Below are positions 1-12,200 of a DNA stretch of 64,000 nt, piece after piece. Location: contig JACAXG010000071.1 of the NCBI GenBank assembly GCA_018881555.1, positions 2,362,537 to 2,426,536 on the forward strand, in the 5' to 3' direction. Made by a program: the position numbers and the translations under genes. The notes under the pieces are model-generated. The model ran no database searches. It saw only the letters and a list, made by a program, of their open reading frames with translations, and was not told where the DNA came from. Position 1 is the stretch's first letter. Every line of letters starts with the position of its first letter. This DNA is from Amblyornis subalaris (Eukaryota; Chordata; Aves; Passeriformes; Ptilonorhynchidae).

Positions 1-2558
1 CTATAAAAGCTGAAACGCAGCATTTTGCTCCCTCCTGCTCCATCCCCCTGTGGTGTGGGCAGCCCTGCATGGCAAGGGCCAAGGAGGCACAACCGGGCTC
101 CTCTGTCCGCAGCTCCCACTGCCCCAGCACAATAATCCAGAGGGGGAAAAATCCAGGGGAAAAATCCTCAGTGAGAGGTGATTGCATGGGGCCAAACTGC
201 TTGTCCCATCAGCATTGCCCAAGCAGATTTGGTTAAGTAACCTTTGGTCTGCGGCAGCATCTTCCCAGGGTCTCATGCTGAGAAATGAGTTTTGAGGTCT
301 GAATCCGAAGTGGAAGGGCAGGGATTGTACCTTGTCCCTTTCCCACCTTATCCAGATCTCGGCTTCCCTGGGGAGATGGCCTTTTGTTGCCAGGGTGGCC
401 AAGGAAGGATGAGGGGGTGACCTTAAGCAGTTTGGGAGAATCAAGACTTGGCTCATGGGTTCAGTGCAGGGAGGTGCTGGAGGAAGGGCGAGCAGGAGCT
501 GGTCCCGCTGCGCTGTGACCTGGAACTGGAGTGAGCCAGGAACGGAAACATCTCAGTGCTGGCTGAGGAGGACTCGTATCCCGGGTCCGATCAGGGCAAA
601 AGCCCGAAGCCTGCCCGCTCTGCAGCCCAAAGCCGTGCTGAGCATCTCCAAACTCCCTCCTGCAGCCAGAGCCGAGCTGGAGGCTGGGATCACACCGAGC
701 TGCCTCCGCTTCGTTAGCCGGTAATTAGTCCAACAGGCAGCGGTGCTGTTGGTGTGATTGGAGCCTGCTAATTGCCAGCGGGAAGAGGAGAGCAGCCCTG
801 CCCTCCCCGCCTGCTGGGCACATCCTCGGGGCGCTGGGACCCTCTGCCTGCGCCCCCAGCAGCCCCGCGAGAGGCTTTGCTGCCGGGCTGGAAAGCCGGG
901 CCCCGGCTCTTCTGCCCGGACACACGTGGCTGCGGGCTCTGTCCCCCTCCGTCCCCCTCTGCCAGCCGCGTCTGACCTTTCGGGTGGCACTCGGAGCGCG
1001 GCGGCGGCTGCGCAGCTTTGCCGCATGGTCCCCGGGGGCCGGCTCGCCGCCGCGGCCACCGCCACCCACGGGCGAAAAAATCATATTTTCCAGCTCCATC
1101 CCTCCACCCCCCCTTCCCGGTCTGGAGTTTTTTAGAGCCAAAGGGAAGAAAAGGACGTGGTCTGGCTTCTCTGCCTCCCTCGGCTCCTCCGCTTTCACTC
1201 CGCTCTTCCCGGCAGCTGGGAATGGCTTTGCCTCAGAACGCTCCCACTGATCTGTCCCTGCGCTTGTTTTTATCCTGCGCTGCCTAAAACTCGGGGNCGG
1301 GCGGCTTTGGCAGGTGAGCGAAGAGGGAAAAGGGCTTTTGTGGGAGCAGACGTGTGGGCAGATGAGCTGCAGAGCCCCCTCCTGCCGACAGAGAAGCCCT
1401 TGGCTGCTTCCACAGAGGCCAGCACGGAAAGCCGGGGTGGGACACACCTGGCCCTGGGGAAGGGGACACAGGGGCTTGGCAGGTCCCTGGTGTCCACCTG
1501 GAGGTGATGGAGAGGCATCCAGTGTCCGTCTGGAGATGATGGAGAGGTGTTCTGGGATCCAGGAACTGGCTGGAGGTGCCCCACATCCTGAAGGTGACAC
1601 CCTGTGCCGGTCCCACTCCCGTCATGGTTTTTCACACCCAAACGCCCCAGGTTTCCCTCTCTGCATAGGGACGGTGGGGCCAGCACTGGTGGAGGGGATG
1701 TGGGCACTCTCGTCCTTTACCAGCTCAGACCAGGGGAGCACAGCTACATCCCCCCAGCATCAGCCCAGCAGCCCCCTCACACCATGTCCAGCATCCTGGG
1801 GCTTCCGAGCCGGGCACTGATGGATGGCCCCTGTCAGCACTGGGTGCGCCCCAGTGCCCACAGCCTCGGCACCCTTCAAGGAAGGCTGCAGCTCTGCTTC
1901 CCAGCCTCCCCCTTATTTACTGCCTGGAGAAACTCGGGCAGGGTGACAGAGGGAAGGGACAGGGTGGCCACTGCCACCGTCCCGCACCCAAGGGGCCAGC
2001 ACAGCCTCGCAGCTGCCCCAGGGCTGTGGCTGCTCCCAGGTTTCCTGTGAGTGAAGAGGGCTTTTCTGGGGGTGGAGAAAGGAAGGACAAAAAAAGATAC
2101 CTTTGGCAAGTGCCTTGACCTTGGATGCACTTGGATATGGGGACAGGCAGAGTGGGAAATGCAGGGCTGCACAGGCTGCGGGGCCAGCTGGGAGCCTGAC
2201 AGGGAAAAGGGCCTTGAAACAGACCTTTGCCCCTAGAAAGATGGTGAATTCCCTCTTGCAACAGTTTAATTTTGCAGAATGCATTTACCAGGCTAAAGAT
2301 GCTCCAGTGGCAGCCTGGGGCTGCTCAGCCACCTGCCACCATCCAAGGGCTTTTCCCAGCTTGGCACATGGTACACGTCCCATGGCTGTTGCTGCTTCCC
2401 CACCCTGCAGCCCACTCCATGCTCACTCCGTGCCACCTTTCTTGGGAAAATCAGCTTGGATCCAGCCCCACTAAGCATCCTCCACCTGGGCAGGCCTATG
2501 GCTGAACCAGCTCAGCATCCATCCACATCTGCCATGGCACCCAAAGTGGAGCATCACC

Positions 2559-2624
2559 CTTCCTCCTCCTCCTCCTCCTTTTCTTCCTCCTCCCCCTCCC
2601 CCTCCTCCTCCTCCTCCTCCTCTT
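2559..2624. repeat. (TCC)n-like polypyrimidine tract
   Basis: About 65 bases are made almost only of C and T on the + strand, mainly TCC triplets with interruptions (TTTTC, CCCCC). Poly-serine or poly-glycine reading frames over it are artefacts of the triplet period. Mirror-symmetric purine/pyrimidine tracts of this kind can form triplex DNA, but nothing shows that here. Confidence 0.85.
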
Positions 2625-3822
2625 GCCTGGCCAAAGCAGGCAGTGTGTTGCAGCAGGCAGTGGAGGACCCCCCCTCCTGCCAGGCCTGAGTCAAGGGAAT
2701 AATTGGTAGGTGCTTCTGGAGTGCCACGAGCAGAGGGCACTCACAGCCTTTGTTTATTGACTCTTGATGATAATGAATACTTCCAGAAATAATTATTGAT
2801 TTTCTGCACTTGCAGTAAACCTGTTTGGCTGGTGGAGTGGTACCATGCCAATGGCACATGGAGGTGGGAACGGGGTGGATTGGGCCAAACCAGGCGCTGG
2901 CTCTTCCNACCGGCTACAAGCCAGATAAGGAAAAAACCCAACAATTCAACATTTATAGAAAAATATTTGTGTGGCTCCAGGACAAGTCCAGCTTTCTTCT
3001 CTCTACTAGGGGGAACAGATTAAAATTTAATCCTGGTTAAACGCATTTTCTCCTTTCCCTCCCCTCCGGTACCTCCTGCACACACAGCTTCTTCCTGCTG
3101 ATCCCTGCTTCCCTTTGCCCTGAGCTTGTCCTCCCCAACAGCAGCCCAATGCCCCCACTGAGCGTTCACCAGAGCACAAGAGGGAAGCTCAGGCTCAGCC
3201 CTTTATGTTACTAAAAAAATCCCCAAATAATGAAAGAAGAGCTCTTTACGGAAGACAGATTTATATATTTTTTATTATTTNTATTTTATTTTATACTTTT
3301 ATATTTTCTTTTATTAATTTGTTCTGCTGTGGAGGAAATTGTGCAGTTATCCTTCAAGTCCTGGTTTCCCTGTTCCCATCCCAGGACTTGCTTGCTCTGC
3401 TACATTTTATTGCAAACATTTGAACCTGGCAGAGCCCCACGTTCCTGCTGGGGCTGTAAATAACTGAGGTGGCATTTATGGCACTCCCGGGGCGGAGTAA
3501 CCGGGGTGGGACACACCGGCAAACAGCGGTCCCACAGGGTGGGCAGCGCCTGCGGGGGCTCCGGGGATGCTGCAGCTGTGCCCACCCCTTGGCACCAGTC
3601 CCACAGCCCCCCACAGGGGCACCAGCCCCAGTTCGGGGAAGTGTTGGCAATGCCACGGGTTAACAGGCACGCTAGAAACGTACAGCATCGTTTCTGCTTA
3701 TGATATAGTGCTTTTTCTGGGTATCTTGTAATGCTTTCTCAGGCTGTTTATTTATGAGACAATTTATTACTGCGCAGTTATTCTATAGCAGGGAAGTCTA
3801 TTCCTGGGAGCCTCCGTTAACC

Positions 3823-3844
3823 GAGCCAATTGCTTAATTGGCTC
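3823..3844. repeat. Perfect inverted repeat, 9-bp arms, 4-nt loop
   Basis: The arm GAGCCAATT, spacer GCTT and arm AATTGGCTC form an exact palindrome. Each arm contains a CCAAT/ATTGG box, and the surrounding 150 bases are AT-rich in a GC-rich neighbourhood. It could be a protein-binding palindrome within a distal regulatory element; that is inference. Confidence 0.8.
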
Positions 3845-6097
3845 ACTGATGTCTCCACAAGGTACGCCAGGAGAGAGGGCTCTTGTAACGATCGCAGCCT
3901 TCCTCCTGCCCACACACCACCCGTGCTGCTAATTTAATAGTGCAAACATTTATTATTCCTTTTATTTGGGAGTTAATGATAGGGCGATTAGAGCCATTCT
4001 GGGATCGCTGGTGGAAGGGGGTGAAATGCCCTGGAGCACCACGAGGACCCTGGTTGCAGCCTGGGGGTGGTTGGACTCATCCTGCAAAGCCCAGGGGATG
4101 CTGATGCCTTGCAGGGTATGTGGTTAATGAGCCACCAGCAGAGGGTTGGGGCTCCTGCCTGACCCCCACCCCACGCGTGGGTCATTCACCAACAAATCGG
4201 AGCAGGACTGGGGCGTGTGTACCTCTACCTGATCTCTGCTTGGTGAGTTTAATGTGCTCTGAAGGGAGAGAGGTTCCTAATGAATAGGCTGCGTGCTATG
4301 GAATGACCGGAAGGGCCAGAGGGAATACCAAGCTTGGATTTACTTGGATGGGGAGTCCCTGTCCCTGCCCCACTGCAGGAGAAGAGCGATGGGCCGGTGG
4401 TGGCTGTCCTGAGGCTGCTGTGTCTGCCATGGGTGCTGCCTGTGCCCTCCCCCAGCCGCGCTTTCACAGCGTGGCAGCTCTAGACCTCTCAAGCCCTTTC
4501 TCCTGCTCCTTCTGCCCTTTTCTGACTGTGACTGTCCCTGGGGGATCCCCGCTCTGACATCTGCCCACAGCATGTGCAGCGTGCCCCGGNCTAGAGCAGA
4601 GCTGCAGCTCCCAGCCCGCTTTTCCCAGGCGTCGCCCTTGGGCGGATTCCCGGGGGGAGCAGGCTCCTGGCGAGCATCTCTACGCTGTGCATGGATGTTG
4701 TCCTTCCCTATCGGGTTTTTAGGCATTGTCTGGCAGAGCTGACAGTGTTTCTGTAAGCCGTGCTGGATCCGTGCCTGCTCTCGCTGCCGCCACTTGCCCA
4801 GCATCCGCCTGCAGCCGCCCGTGGCCTCGCAGCACAAAGCGCCGCTGCTCCGGCTCTGCGGCTCTCGGTGTGGACACACAGCTCCTGACCCAGCCGGACA
4901 GAGCCCTGGCACCGGGGGCAGGGGGCAAAACGGGGCAGGGAAGGAGGAATTGGCAAACAACGCCGCCACAACGAGCCTTCTGCTAATTTGGTATTTGTCG
5001 CAAAGAAGCGATTAAGTTTCCCCAGGATTTTCCTTCTCCTCCGGCTCCCACCGCCTATTGTTCCCGGCTCCATTATCCCCCCGCCGCTTACATAAACGTA
5101 TCATGCGGGTTTCTGAGGCACAATAGAGAGAGTCTCATTCATCCAAGGTCACCAGCTTTTACTTGCGCTTCAAAGCATCTGGTAGAAGAAGCGTTTTCTC
5201 CTAAAGACGTTTTCATTGTACTCAGCGCAGAGGCTGAGGGAAATCGCAGCGCTGCCCTTGCACCGCCCGAGCCCTTCTTCCCTCCCCTAGCGCCTGGTCC
5301 TGGCGGGTCAAATCCTGCCCTGGAAGGTGAGGAATTGTTTTCTGTGCTGGTTGGGACCCCGGTGTGGGATTCCCAGCCTGCCACTGCACTAGAGCCAAGG
5401 AACAGCATGCTCCCTCCCTGCCCTTTCCCACTTAAACGGGAAGGGATGGGGAAGGGTGGGGGTAGAGGGGTTGTCTTCCAAAATCCCTGTCGCATGTGGG
5501 TCTCGGTATGGACCAGTTACAGAGTGGTCTCCACAGCCTCCTGCTGCTTCCTCCCTCAGCTCGTGGCTCCAGGCTTTCCCTTTTTCTTCACTTGTGCCTG
5601 GTTGGGACTGGGCAAACACGAAGGCTCCTGGCAGCCTCTGTGGGGTGACGGCGACTTGCTCTGCCCTGGAGGGTTTGGGTCCCGCAGAGGGCAAAGTGCA
5701 AGGGTACCTCTCCAATCCAGCAGCAAGCTGGAAGTCGCCTTTCGGCTGGGGAAGAGAATTATGGAGATGAAGCAGAGACGGTCCTGGGGGCTGGGAGGGG
5801 GTGGAAGCCCCCCAGGAGCCACCTGGTAGGGGTGAGCAGCGGGGCGGCCCGTGGCGGGGAGCGGACCCGTCCGCAGCGGGGTCGCGGGTGCCCCGGAGCC
5901 GCCCCCTCCCCGGGCTCGGCTCCGGCGCTGCGGGCGCAGCTGCGGCGGGGGCGGTGCCGGGGAGGGGACGGCGGCGGGTCCGGCCCCTCTGCCCGCCCCG
6001 CCGGCACAAAACGGGAGCGGGGGCGGCCGGGACCGCACTCCCCGCAGCGGGCCGGGCTGTGGGCCGGGCGGGGCAGGGCGGCGCGGGGGATGTAGCG

Positions 6098-6118
6098 CTC
6101 AGCACCGCGGACAGCGGC
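6098..6118 (+). promoter_or_regulatory. SRRM4: RE1/NRSE-like element (REST binding site) in SRRM4 leader
   Basis: The sequence reads TCAGCACC, two bases, then GGACAGCG, in the canonical orientation and spacing of the RE1 consensus. It matches 17 of the 19 defined consensus positions; the mismatches are the first T and the next-to-last C. It ends 36 bases before the SRRM4 start codon. REST is known to repress SRRM4 in mammalian non-neural cells, so location, match and biology agree. Binding in this species is inferred. Confidence 0.82.
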
Positions 6119-6154
6119 GGGGCCGGCCGGGGGCTGGCCGGGGGTCCGAGGGCC

Positions 6155-6285
6155 ATGGCCGGCGTGCAGCAGGGCGAGAAGCAGCTCTTCGAGAAGTTCT
6201 GGAGGGGCACCTTCAAAGCCGTGGCCACGCCGCGACCCGAGAGCATCATCGTGGCCAGCATCACCGCCCGCAAGCCGCTGCCCAG
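6155..6285 (+). CDS. SRRM4: SRRM4 coding exon 1 (residues 1-44, last codon split)
   Basis: It encodes the conserved N-terminus beginning MAGVQQGEKQLFEKFW and ending at KPLPR/S. It stops at CCCAG|GTAAGG, a strong donor, in phase 2. This block is the most conserved part of the SRRM3/SRRM4 N-terminus and differs from my memory of human by a single residue (Gly3 for Ser3). A large upstream antisense reading frame over the same GC-rich DNA is a shadow. Confidence 0.95.
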
Positions 6286-9200
6286 GTAAGGACTGCCGGG
6301 GCACGGGAGGGGGGACTCTGGGTGACCCCGCGTCCTGCTCCACCTCCGGCCCGCTCCCCACNATGAGGAGGGTCCGGAGTGTCTCCTCTCCCCATCCCCA
6401 GTTAGCAGCTGGAGGGCCCGGGGGACTCTCCCCATGCCTGCGGCTGGGGGATGCTGGCTGGCCGAGCCCCCTCCCTGGGCAGGTGCTGTGCTCCGGAGCA
6501 GAGCAGGTTTGGGAAACTTTGGCTCGGTGCAGTTTGGAGCCCAGGAGCTGCCTGAGCCCCAAGGGGAGCAGGGTGAGGGTCTGGAAAGGTCTAGCTGGGC
6601 TATGGACAGGCGGGGCAGTGGTGGGGGGCATCAGCCAGAAAGTGTGACCGGCTCCATCCCTGCTGTGCAGAGCCCTGGGGTGTGTGTCCTGCTGGTCAAC
6701 TCGTCTCTGTGTTGGTCCTTCACCTGGGACCCTTGGGAAGGCGAAGCCCGGGGAGGGAAACAGCCCCCCTCCAGCTGGACCCTGCCTTGTCACAGAGGGG
6801 AGGCTGATCCNCATCCCCATCCCTGGGGACGTGCAGCACAACCAGCCTGGTCACTGTCATGGACCGGGGCAGCTCTGGGGCTGGTGTCCCCCAAGTCCCA
6901 CAGCCAAGCAGCCTTGACTTTGCTCATTGAGTACCTGCCCTGTCCTCCTGCTCTAGGAAAGTCGGTGCCCCCATGTTTGCCAGAGGCTGAGCAACAGAGA
7001 AACGCATGAAACGAGGCGAGGGGGCTGCAGGTGCCCCCCTGAGCCGCTCCGCCGGGCTGTCACACGGGCAGGGGTCCGTGTGGCTTCCTCACAGCCGTGC
7101 ACACTCTAATTTAGACCAGCTTGATTTTNCTGACTGTCTCAATATTGGTTAAAAATATCCTGTTTGCGCTGCTTTTGTAAGGAAAGGACGCTTGTGCTGG
7201 CTCTCCTCTCTCTGCTCTGTTTTCCCACTGCCGGCTGCTGCCCACCTGGTGTGGGGAACAAGCCAAAGTTCCGTGGGGGTGATGGGTCTGTAGACGAGAA
7301 GGGCTCAGTCTGCAGCAGGCTGGGTGTGGGGGCTCAGCCTGTACTAAGAAGTAGAGAGATCACTGGGAGCGAGCTGTTTCGGGTGCTTCCCGTGCCAGTG
7401 GAGGCTGTGAGCCACANCAGCAGTGGGGATGGGGGTCCTGCCACCCTGTGCAGTGTAGGGGTCACTTTTGTCCCTGTAGCCCGGCTCCTGAGCGTGAATT
7501 TTTCCAATCTCTCTGATTTCCATTAATCTGGGTAGGAAAAAGGGAAAGGCACGGCTTAGGCTTCCAAAGGAGAAGAGCAACTCCTGTTTCCACGGGCAGC
7601 GTTTGCAGGGCTTCAGCCTTTGTGGGGGAGAGGAACCACCGTCTGCTTCTCCAGCCCTGCACTGGGTATGGTTGGCACCTGAAGGGTTGGGTGCTGGCTC
7701 ACACACACTTCTGAAGGTGCTGAGTGAGCCATGCTGCTTAAGTATCTTGCAGTTGGAAGTGTAATATGGCAACAAATTAGGGTATTGGGGAAATACAGCC
7801 NGTCTGGGTGCCAGGAATGGTGCCCGGCTCTAACCAGCAGTGTGGATTGCGCAGACATCCTGGTGGGGCTGAGCACCGCGGCTCGGGGTGTTTGCGGATC
7901 CATTAAAAAGTTCCCAAACGTGTGTACCTCTCCCTAGTGTCGGTAGTGACAGCTCCAGTGGGAGGAAAAGCATCCATGCAGTGGTCGGGAGCTCTTTGCA
8001 CGCAGCAAAACGACCCCTCCAGCTCGGCTTTGCCGTGGTTTGCACCTCGGCACCAGTAGAGCCGGGTCCCCACGCCGGGTGTGCTCCGGCCGCGATGCTG
8101 CCAGGTCCCGGTGTCGGTGGATCCTGGCTCCTTTTGTCTCCCCACAGCGTGTGGTGCCGGCCAGGGCCGTGGATATTCCCTGCCGCAGGTGCCGAGCGCG
8201 GTCAGCCCGGCGGGGCTGGCCCCGGGGTCTGCGGGGCGTGTTCCGCGCTCACCCCCGTCCCCAGGCACGGAGGTCTCTGCCGCTCGAGGGGCTGGCACCA
8301 AAGGCTGCGGGGACAGACACACCGCGGTTCCCAGCTCCTCTTGTCAGTGCTGCCGGCTCGGCTCGCATCCCACGGGGCTCTGCCAGGAGCCCGAGGCTGC
8401 CGTCTGGGCAGGATCACACCTCTGAGATGCCAGATCTCGCACCCCCACGAGCTCTGCAGCGGGTCCCTGCTGGGATGCACGGTGATGTCCCTGAGCTGGC
8501 ACCAGGCTCGTAGTCCAGCAATAGCCAGAGCAAGGCTCCTGTTTCCCCATCCGTGGTGAGAACAGCCCCAAGCCTTGCAGCAGCTCCTCTTAGAGTGGTC
8601 TCCTTGCCCGGCTCCACTCTGGGTTTGTTTTTCCAGAAGGTTTCGCTGCGCCACTGCTTGGATCGGCTTCTCTTCCCTGACGATACTCCCGGCTAATTTA
8701 AGAGCAAATGACAGTGGTGCCAGCGAGCAGAGCGCACCAGAGAGGAGATGGGGAGACCAGTTAGCCAAATGAAAAATTAAGATGACCATCTGGATTCCTG
8801 TTTTCTCCCACACTTGACAGCTGGTCCCCTGCAAACACCCTGCCCTGGATCCAGCCCTGTGCTTCCCACAGCAGNGGAGACGATGCCATGGTTTCTAGGC
8901 CGGCGCTGCCCATCTCCCCATCAGTTATGCTGGCTGAGCCTGTGCCCTCATGGAGTGCCAGGGGGCTCAGCTGTGGCATGGGGATCCTGCCAGGAATCCT
9001 CCCAGTGGCCATAGCCCCAAGCCATCCCTGCAGGGTGCCCTGGGCATGGCTAAGGGCTCAGTCTTGAGTCCTTGGGGGGCAGTGGTGGGGTTCCCGGGGC
9101 AGAAAGGGATTTTTTTTCCCCTTGCCCCATCCCTCACCATCACCTTCCTGATGGTTCTGGAGGTAAAGCCTCTTCCATCTAAATTCCCATCAAGCGCTCT

Positions 9201-12200
9201 TGGAGGTTTGGAGGGTTAAAGCTCTGCTAAACCCATGGTTCATCCTAGAACAAAAGAGAACATTAATACCTTCCCTCCTGGTCCTGGGGGGGCTGTGAAA
9301 CCCAGCCCCCCNCACAGCTTTGTGCCCAGAGCAGGGTTCTGCCAAAGTAAATGGATTATTGACCAGTTTGCAGTGTGAAAGGAAAAACTGAGGTGATGGG
9401 GAAAGGGGCTTTTCCAATTAACCTTTTCCCACACAGGGCCCAGCAGAGCTTTGCTGTGCAGCTGAGGGTGAGAGACAGGGTGGTGTGGGGAGGTTGGGAA
9501 AGGCTGGTGCTCACCCTGTGTTTGCAGGGAAATTGCTCCAGCATATGCAAAATTCCAGTGTGNGACTTGAGGATGGGGACAGGCATAGGGACCACCTACC
9601 CTGCCCTGAGCCCCTCTGCCAAGCCGGGGTGCCCTCACTCCCTCTCCCTGGACCATGGGAATGNCGCTTTGGTTCATGTGAACGGAAAATGCTTTTTAAA
9701 TCTCCTGTGTTAAGGTGCCACCGGCCTCTGCCCAGCCTTTGGGGATGGGTATCAACACCATGCTCTGACCCCAGCCCCACAGCCAGGATCTCCTTTCTTC
9801 CCTCTGGGCTCGGCTTTTGTCTGCATCTCCTCCCTGGCCATGACCTCGGCCACAGCACGGGGCTGGGAGCCTTGTCCCGCTTGGAAGCCTGACTTCTCCC
9901 AGCACTGCTGTGTATTTCATCAGCGCCTGTGCCANGACCTGGGGACAGCCGGGCAGGAGATGCTCCAGGGTATCCCTGGGACCTGGAGCNGGTGGGAGTT
10001 CTGGGGGCTTGTGGGTGATTCTGGGAGTGTTTTGGTTCCCTGCTGCCACGCTGCCAGCCACAGTAGTGTTGGCATGAGCTGCCTGTCTCAGCCCTGTGCC
10101 CCGAAACTCAGCCGAAATCCGCTTTGAGGGCACCCTGGGGCTGGGGGCCGTGGGTGCTGGTGTCAGTTCCTGGGGCAGCCGGTGATGCCGAGGGAACGCC
10201 GTCAGTGCCGAGGGAAAGGAGGCTCCTGCATCCCTCCCTGCCAGATGGTCTAANTGGGTCACATCAGGGCAGCGCAGGGGATTTGTGCTTTAACCCTTAA
10301 TCCCCCGGGATGCACCGTGCACGGAGGGGGAGGGGTGTGCTGCTGAAGTGGGATTAAGCCGTACCTCGGCGTTGCAGGTGATCTTGGAGACAAGTCTGGG
10401 TGCCGCTGCAAACGTGCTGGGACAAGGGTGACGTGTCCTCCCCGGCTGCTCTGGGACACGGCAGGAGCAGCCTTGGCGCTGCAGTGCCNGGGGTCACAGT
10501 ACCCCAGCGAGGGCAGAAAGCAGCTGCAATTCCCCTGTGGTGTTTGCAGTGACTTTTGGCCATCCCAACCTCTGGNTTCCCAGCCGCGTTCCGGCGGCCA
10601 CAAGCCCCCCGCTCGTCCCCAGCGGGCTGGCAGCCCTGAGGCAGGGACGTGGGGCGTGCTGCCGGGGAGGAAGCCCCCGCTGGCTGCCCTGCTGTGCGGA
10701 TGGCCCCCCACCCCCGTTAATCCTCCCCCTCGTTGGCCGGGCATCTGTTCCGCGGGGAGAGGCGGCGGCGGGGCCGGCCGCGCCAGCCGCCTGGCTGCCA
10801 TCTGCTCCCTCCATCCCAACGAGCCCAAGTGCTAATGAGCCCGTGGCCCCGGCCCAAGCGGGGGGAGAGGGGCTTGAAAAGAAAAGCGAGGGGGAGAAGA
10901 AAAGCCCCTTCCTCGCAGGGGCTGTCAATAGCGAGGCTTTTGTCTGCCCCTGCCCTCCGGCTCCAGCTGGACGGCGGTGGGAGCAGGGAGAGCTAATTAG
11001 GCAGCTCGGGAGCTGTCGGGAGGCTGGGGGCAGCTGAGTGAGGGGAAGAGCTGGGGGTGCCCGCAGAGCCTTCATCATCGTCCTCCTACTCCTTCCCCCC
11101 GGCCCTGTCCATCTGCCTCTCCGCTGGACTGGGCACCGTGTCCCTGCTGGGCTGCCTGGTGGGGTGGGCGACACCGATGAATCCACCACCATATCAGGGA
11201 GATGGGGATGGAGGTTCCTGCCAGGACTGGGTGGGATGCAGCGAGTGCCAGGCAGCACTGCCAGGCTCAGCACCAAGGGGTGGCTTAGCCGGGTGTGCTG
11301 TGCCCCAGCATGGGAGGATGTACAGGCACCTAAGGATTTAGGGAAAAGGCCTTTGGAAGTGCCTATAGGAACCCCGCGTTCATGGATGGGGCTTTCTCAG
11401 AGCCACTGGGATACCCCCCGAAGTGCCATCTGTCCCGAGTGTGCCCTGCTGTGGCAATGTGAGGCTTTGTCACCTTCAACTAGAAGTGGACATGGGACTG
11501 AGGGTTGTCCCCAGACCAGCACTGCAGGGACTGGTAACCAGAGGGACAGTGGGAAATGCTGTGGTTTTGGGGACAGGTAATTTCTGACCTTTAAAAGTCC
11601 GTTTGAGAGGTCTAAGCTCTGCTCGGGACCCAAAGCATGGGTTCAGTTCCCACAGTCTTCAGCACGAACACGGGCACAAACCTGGCCCTGCTGCTGGGAG
11701 TGAAGGTCCATGGCAGCTGGTGGGGGGGCACGGGATGAGGGCTTCCCTGAATCCAGGGCTTGTTGCTGCCCCATCTCCGGGGCGGGGGGAGCCTGCGGTG
11801 CCCACGCTGTGCTGGGGAAGCACCGTATCCGATCTCCTCAGATGAGGGATGAAATCAGGTGGAAGGAAGCGAAAGGGAGGAAAATTCCACTGGCTGGCTG
11901 GAGGATCATTTTGTAGAAATATTTGATTTCACCCTTGAACAAAGCCACTGAAGACACTGCCTGGGCTGCCAGGCAGCCCCACATCTGCACATGCTGGGGG
12001 TGCCAAGCTTGTGAGTGCAGCACTGGTGGGGTCTGGCACCTCGGGGGGCTGTGCTGGCTGTGGGGTCCCCTCCCTGGATCAGCACCATCCCTGCACTTGT
12101 GTGAGGCTGTTTCATGGAGTGTGGAGAACCAGGCCAGGGTGAAATGTGGCAGTTTAGGGTCTTGCAGGATTGGGGTTCATCCTCGCCTGGCTCAGGTAGA

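Larger units (their letters stand above)
1..5820. other. Upstream non-coding region of SRRM4
   Basis: No open reading frame here has recognisable protein similarity or a plausible splice structure; the longest ones are GC-driven shadows. The stretch holds a polypyrimidine TCC tract (2559-2624), a perfect 9-bp inverted repeat (3823-3844), an AT-rich patch at about 3200-3330 and another at 3690-3990 that looks like a non-coding regulatory element. In mammals the region upstream of SRRM4 is a gene desert rich in regulatory DNA, so distal control elements are a reasonable but unproven guess. Confidence 0.6.
5825..6300 (+). promoter_or_regulatory. SRRM4: SRRM4 CpG island, promoter and 5' leader
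   Basis: A dense run of CpG dinucleotides and GC boxes (for example GGGCGGGGC at 6066-6074) surrounds the first coding exon, and no TATA box is visible. This is typical of a CpG-island promoter with dispersed start sites, so the exact transcription start cannot be placed from sequence; it probably lies within a few hundred bases upstream of 6155. The leader carries an RE1-like element (6098-6118) and an ATG-TAG minimal upstream ORF (6090-6095). Confidence 0.7.

Noticed and set aside
5389..6841. Very long antisense open frames (348 and 360 codons) over SRRM4 exon 1
   Set aside because: They lie on GC-rich CpG-island DNA where stop codons are rare. The translations are Pro/Ala/Arg-rich with no family resemblance, and the + strand exon fully explains the sequence.
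10494..11276. 260-codon antisense frame in intron 1
   Set aside because: It is low-complexity Pro/Arg/Ser-rich sequence from a CpG-rich patch, without similarity or splice support.
11260..11285. RE1-like TCAGCACCAAGG in intron 1
   Set aside because: The left half matches, but the right half reads GGGGTGGC instead of GGACAGCG.
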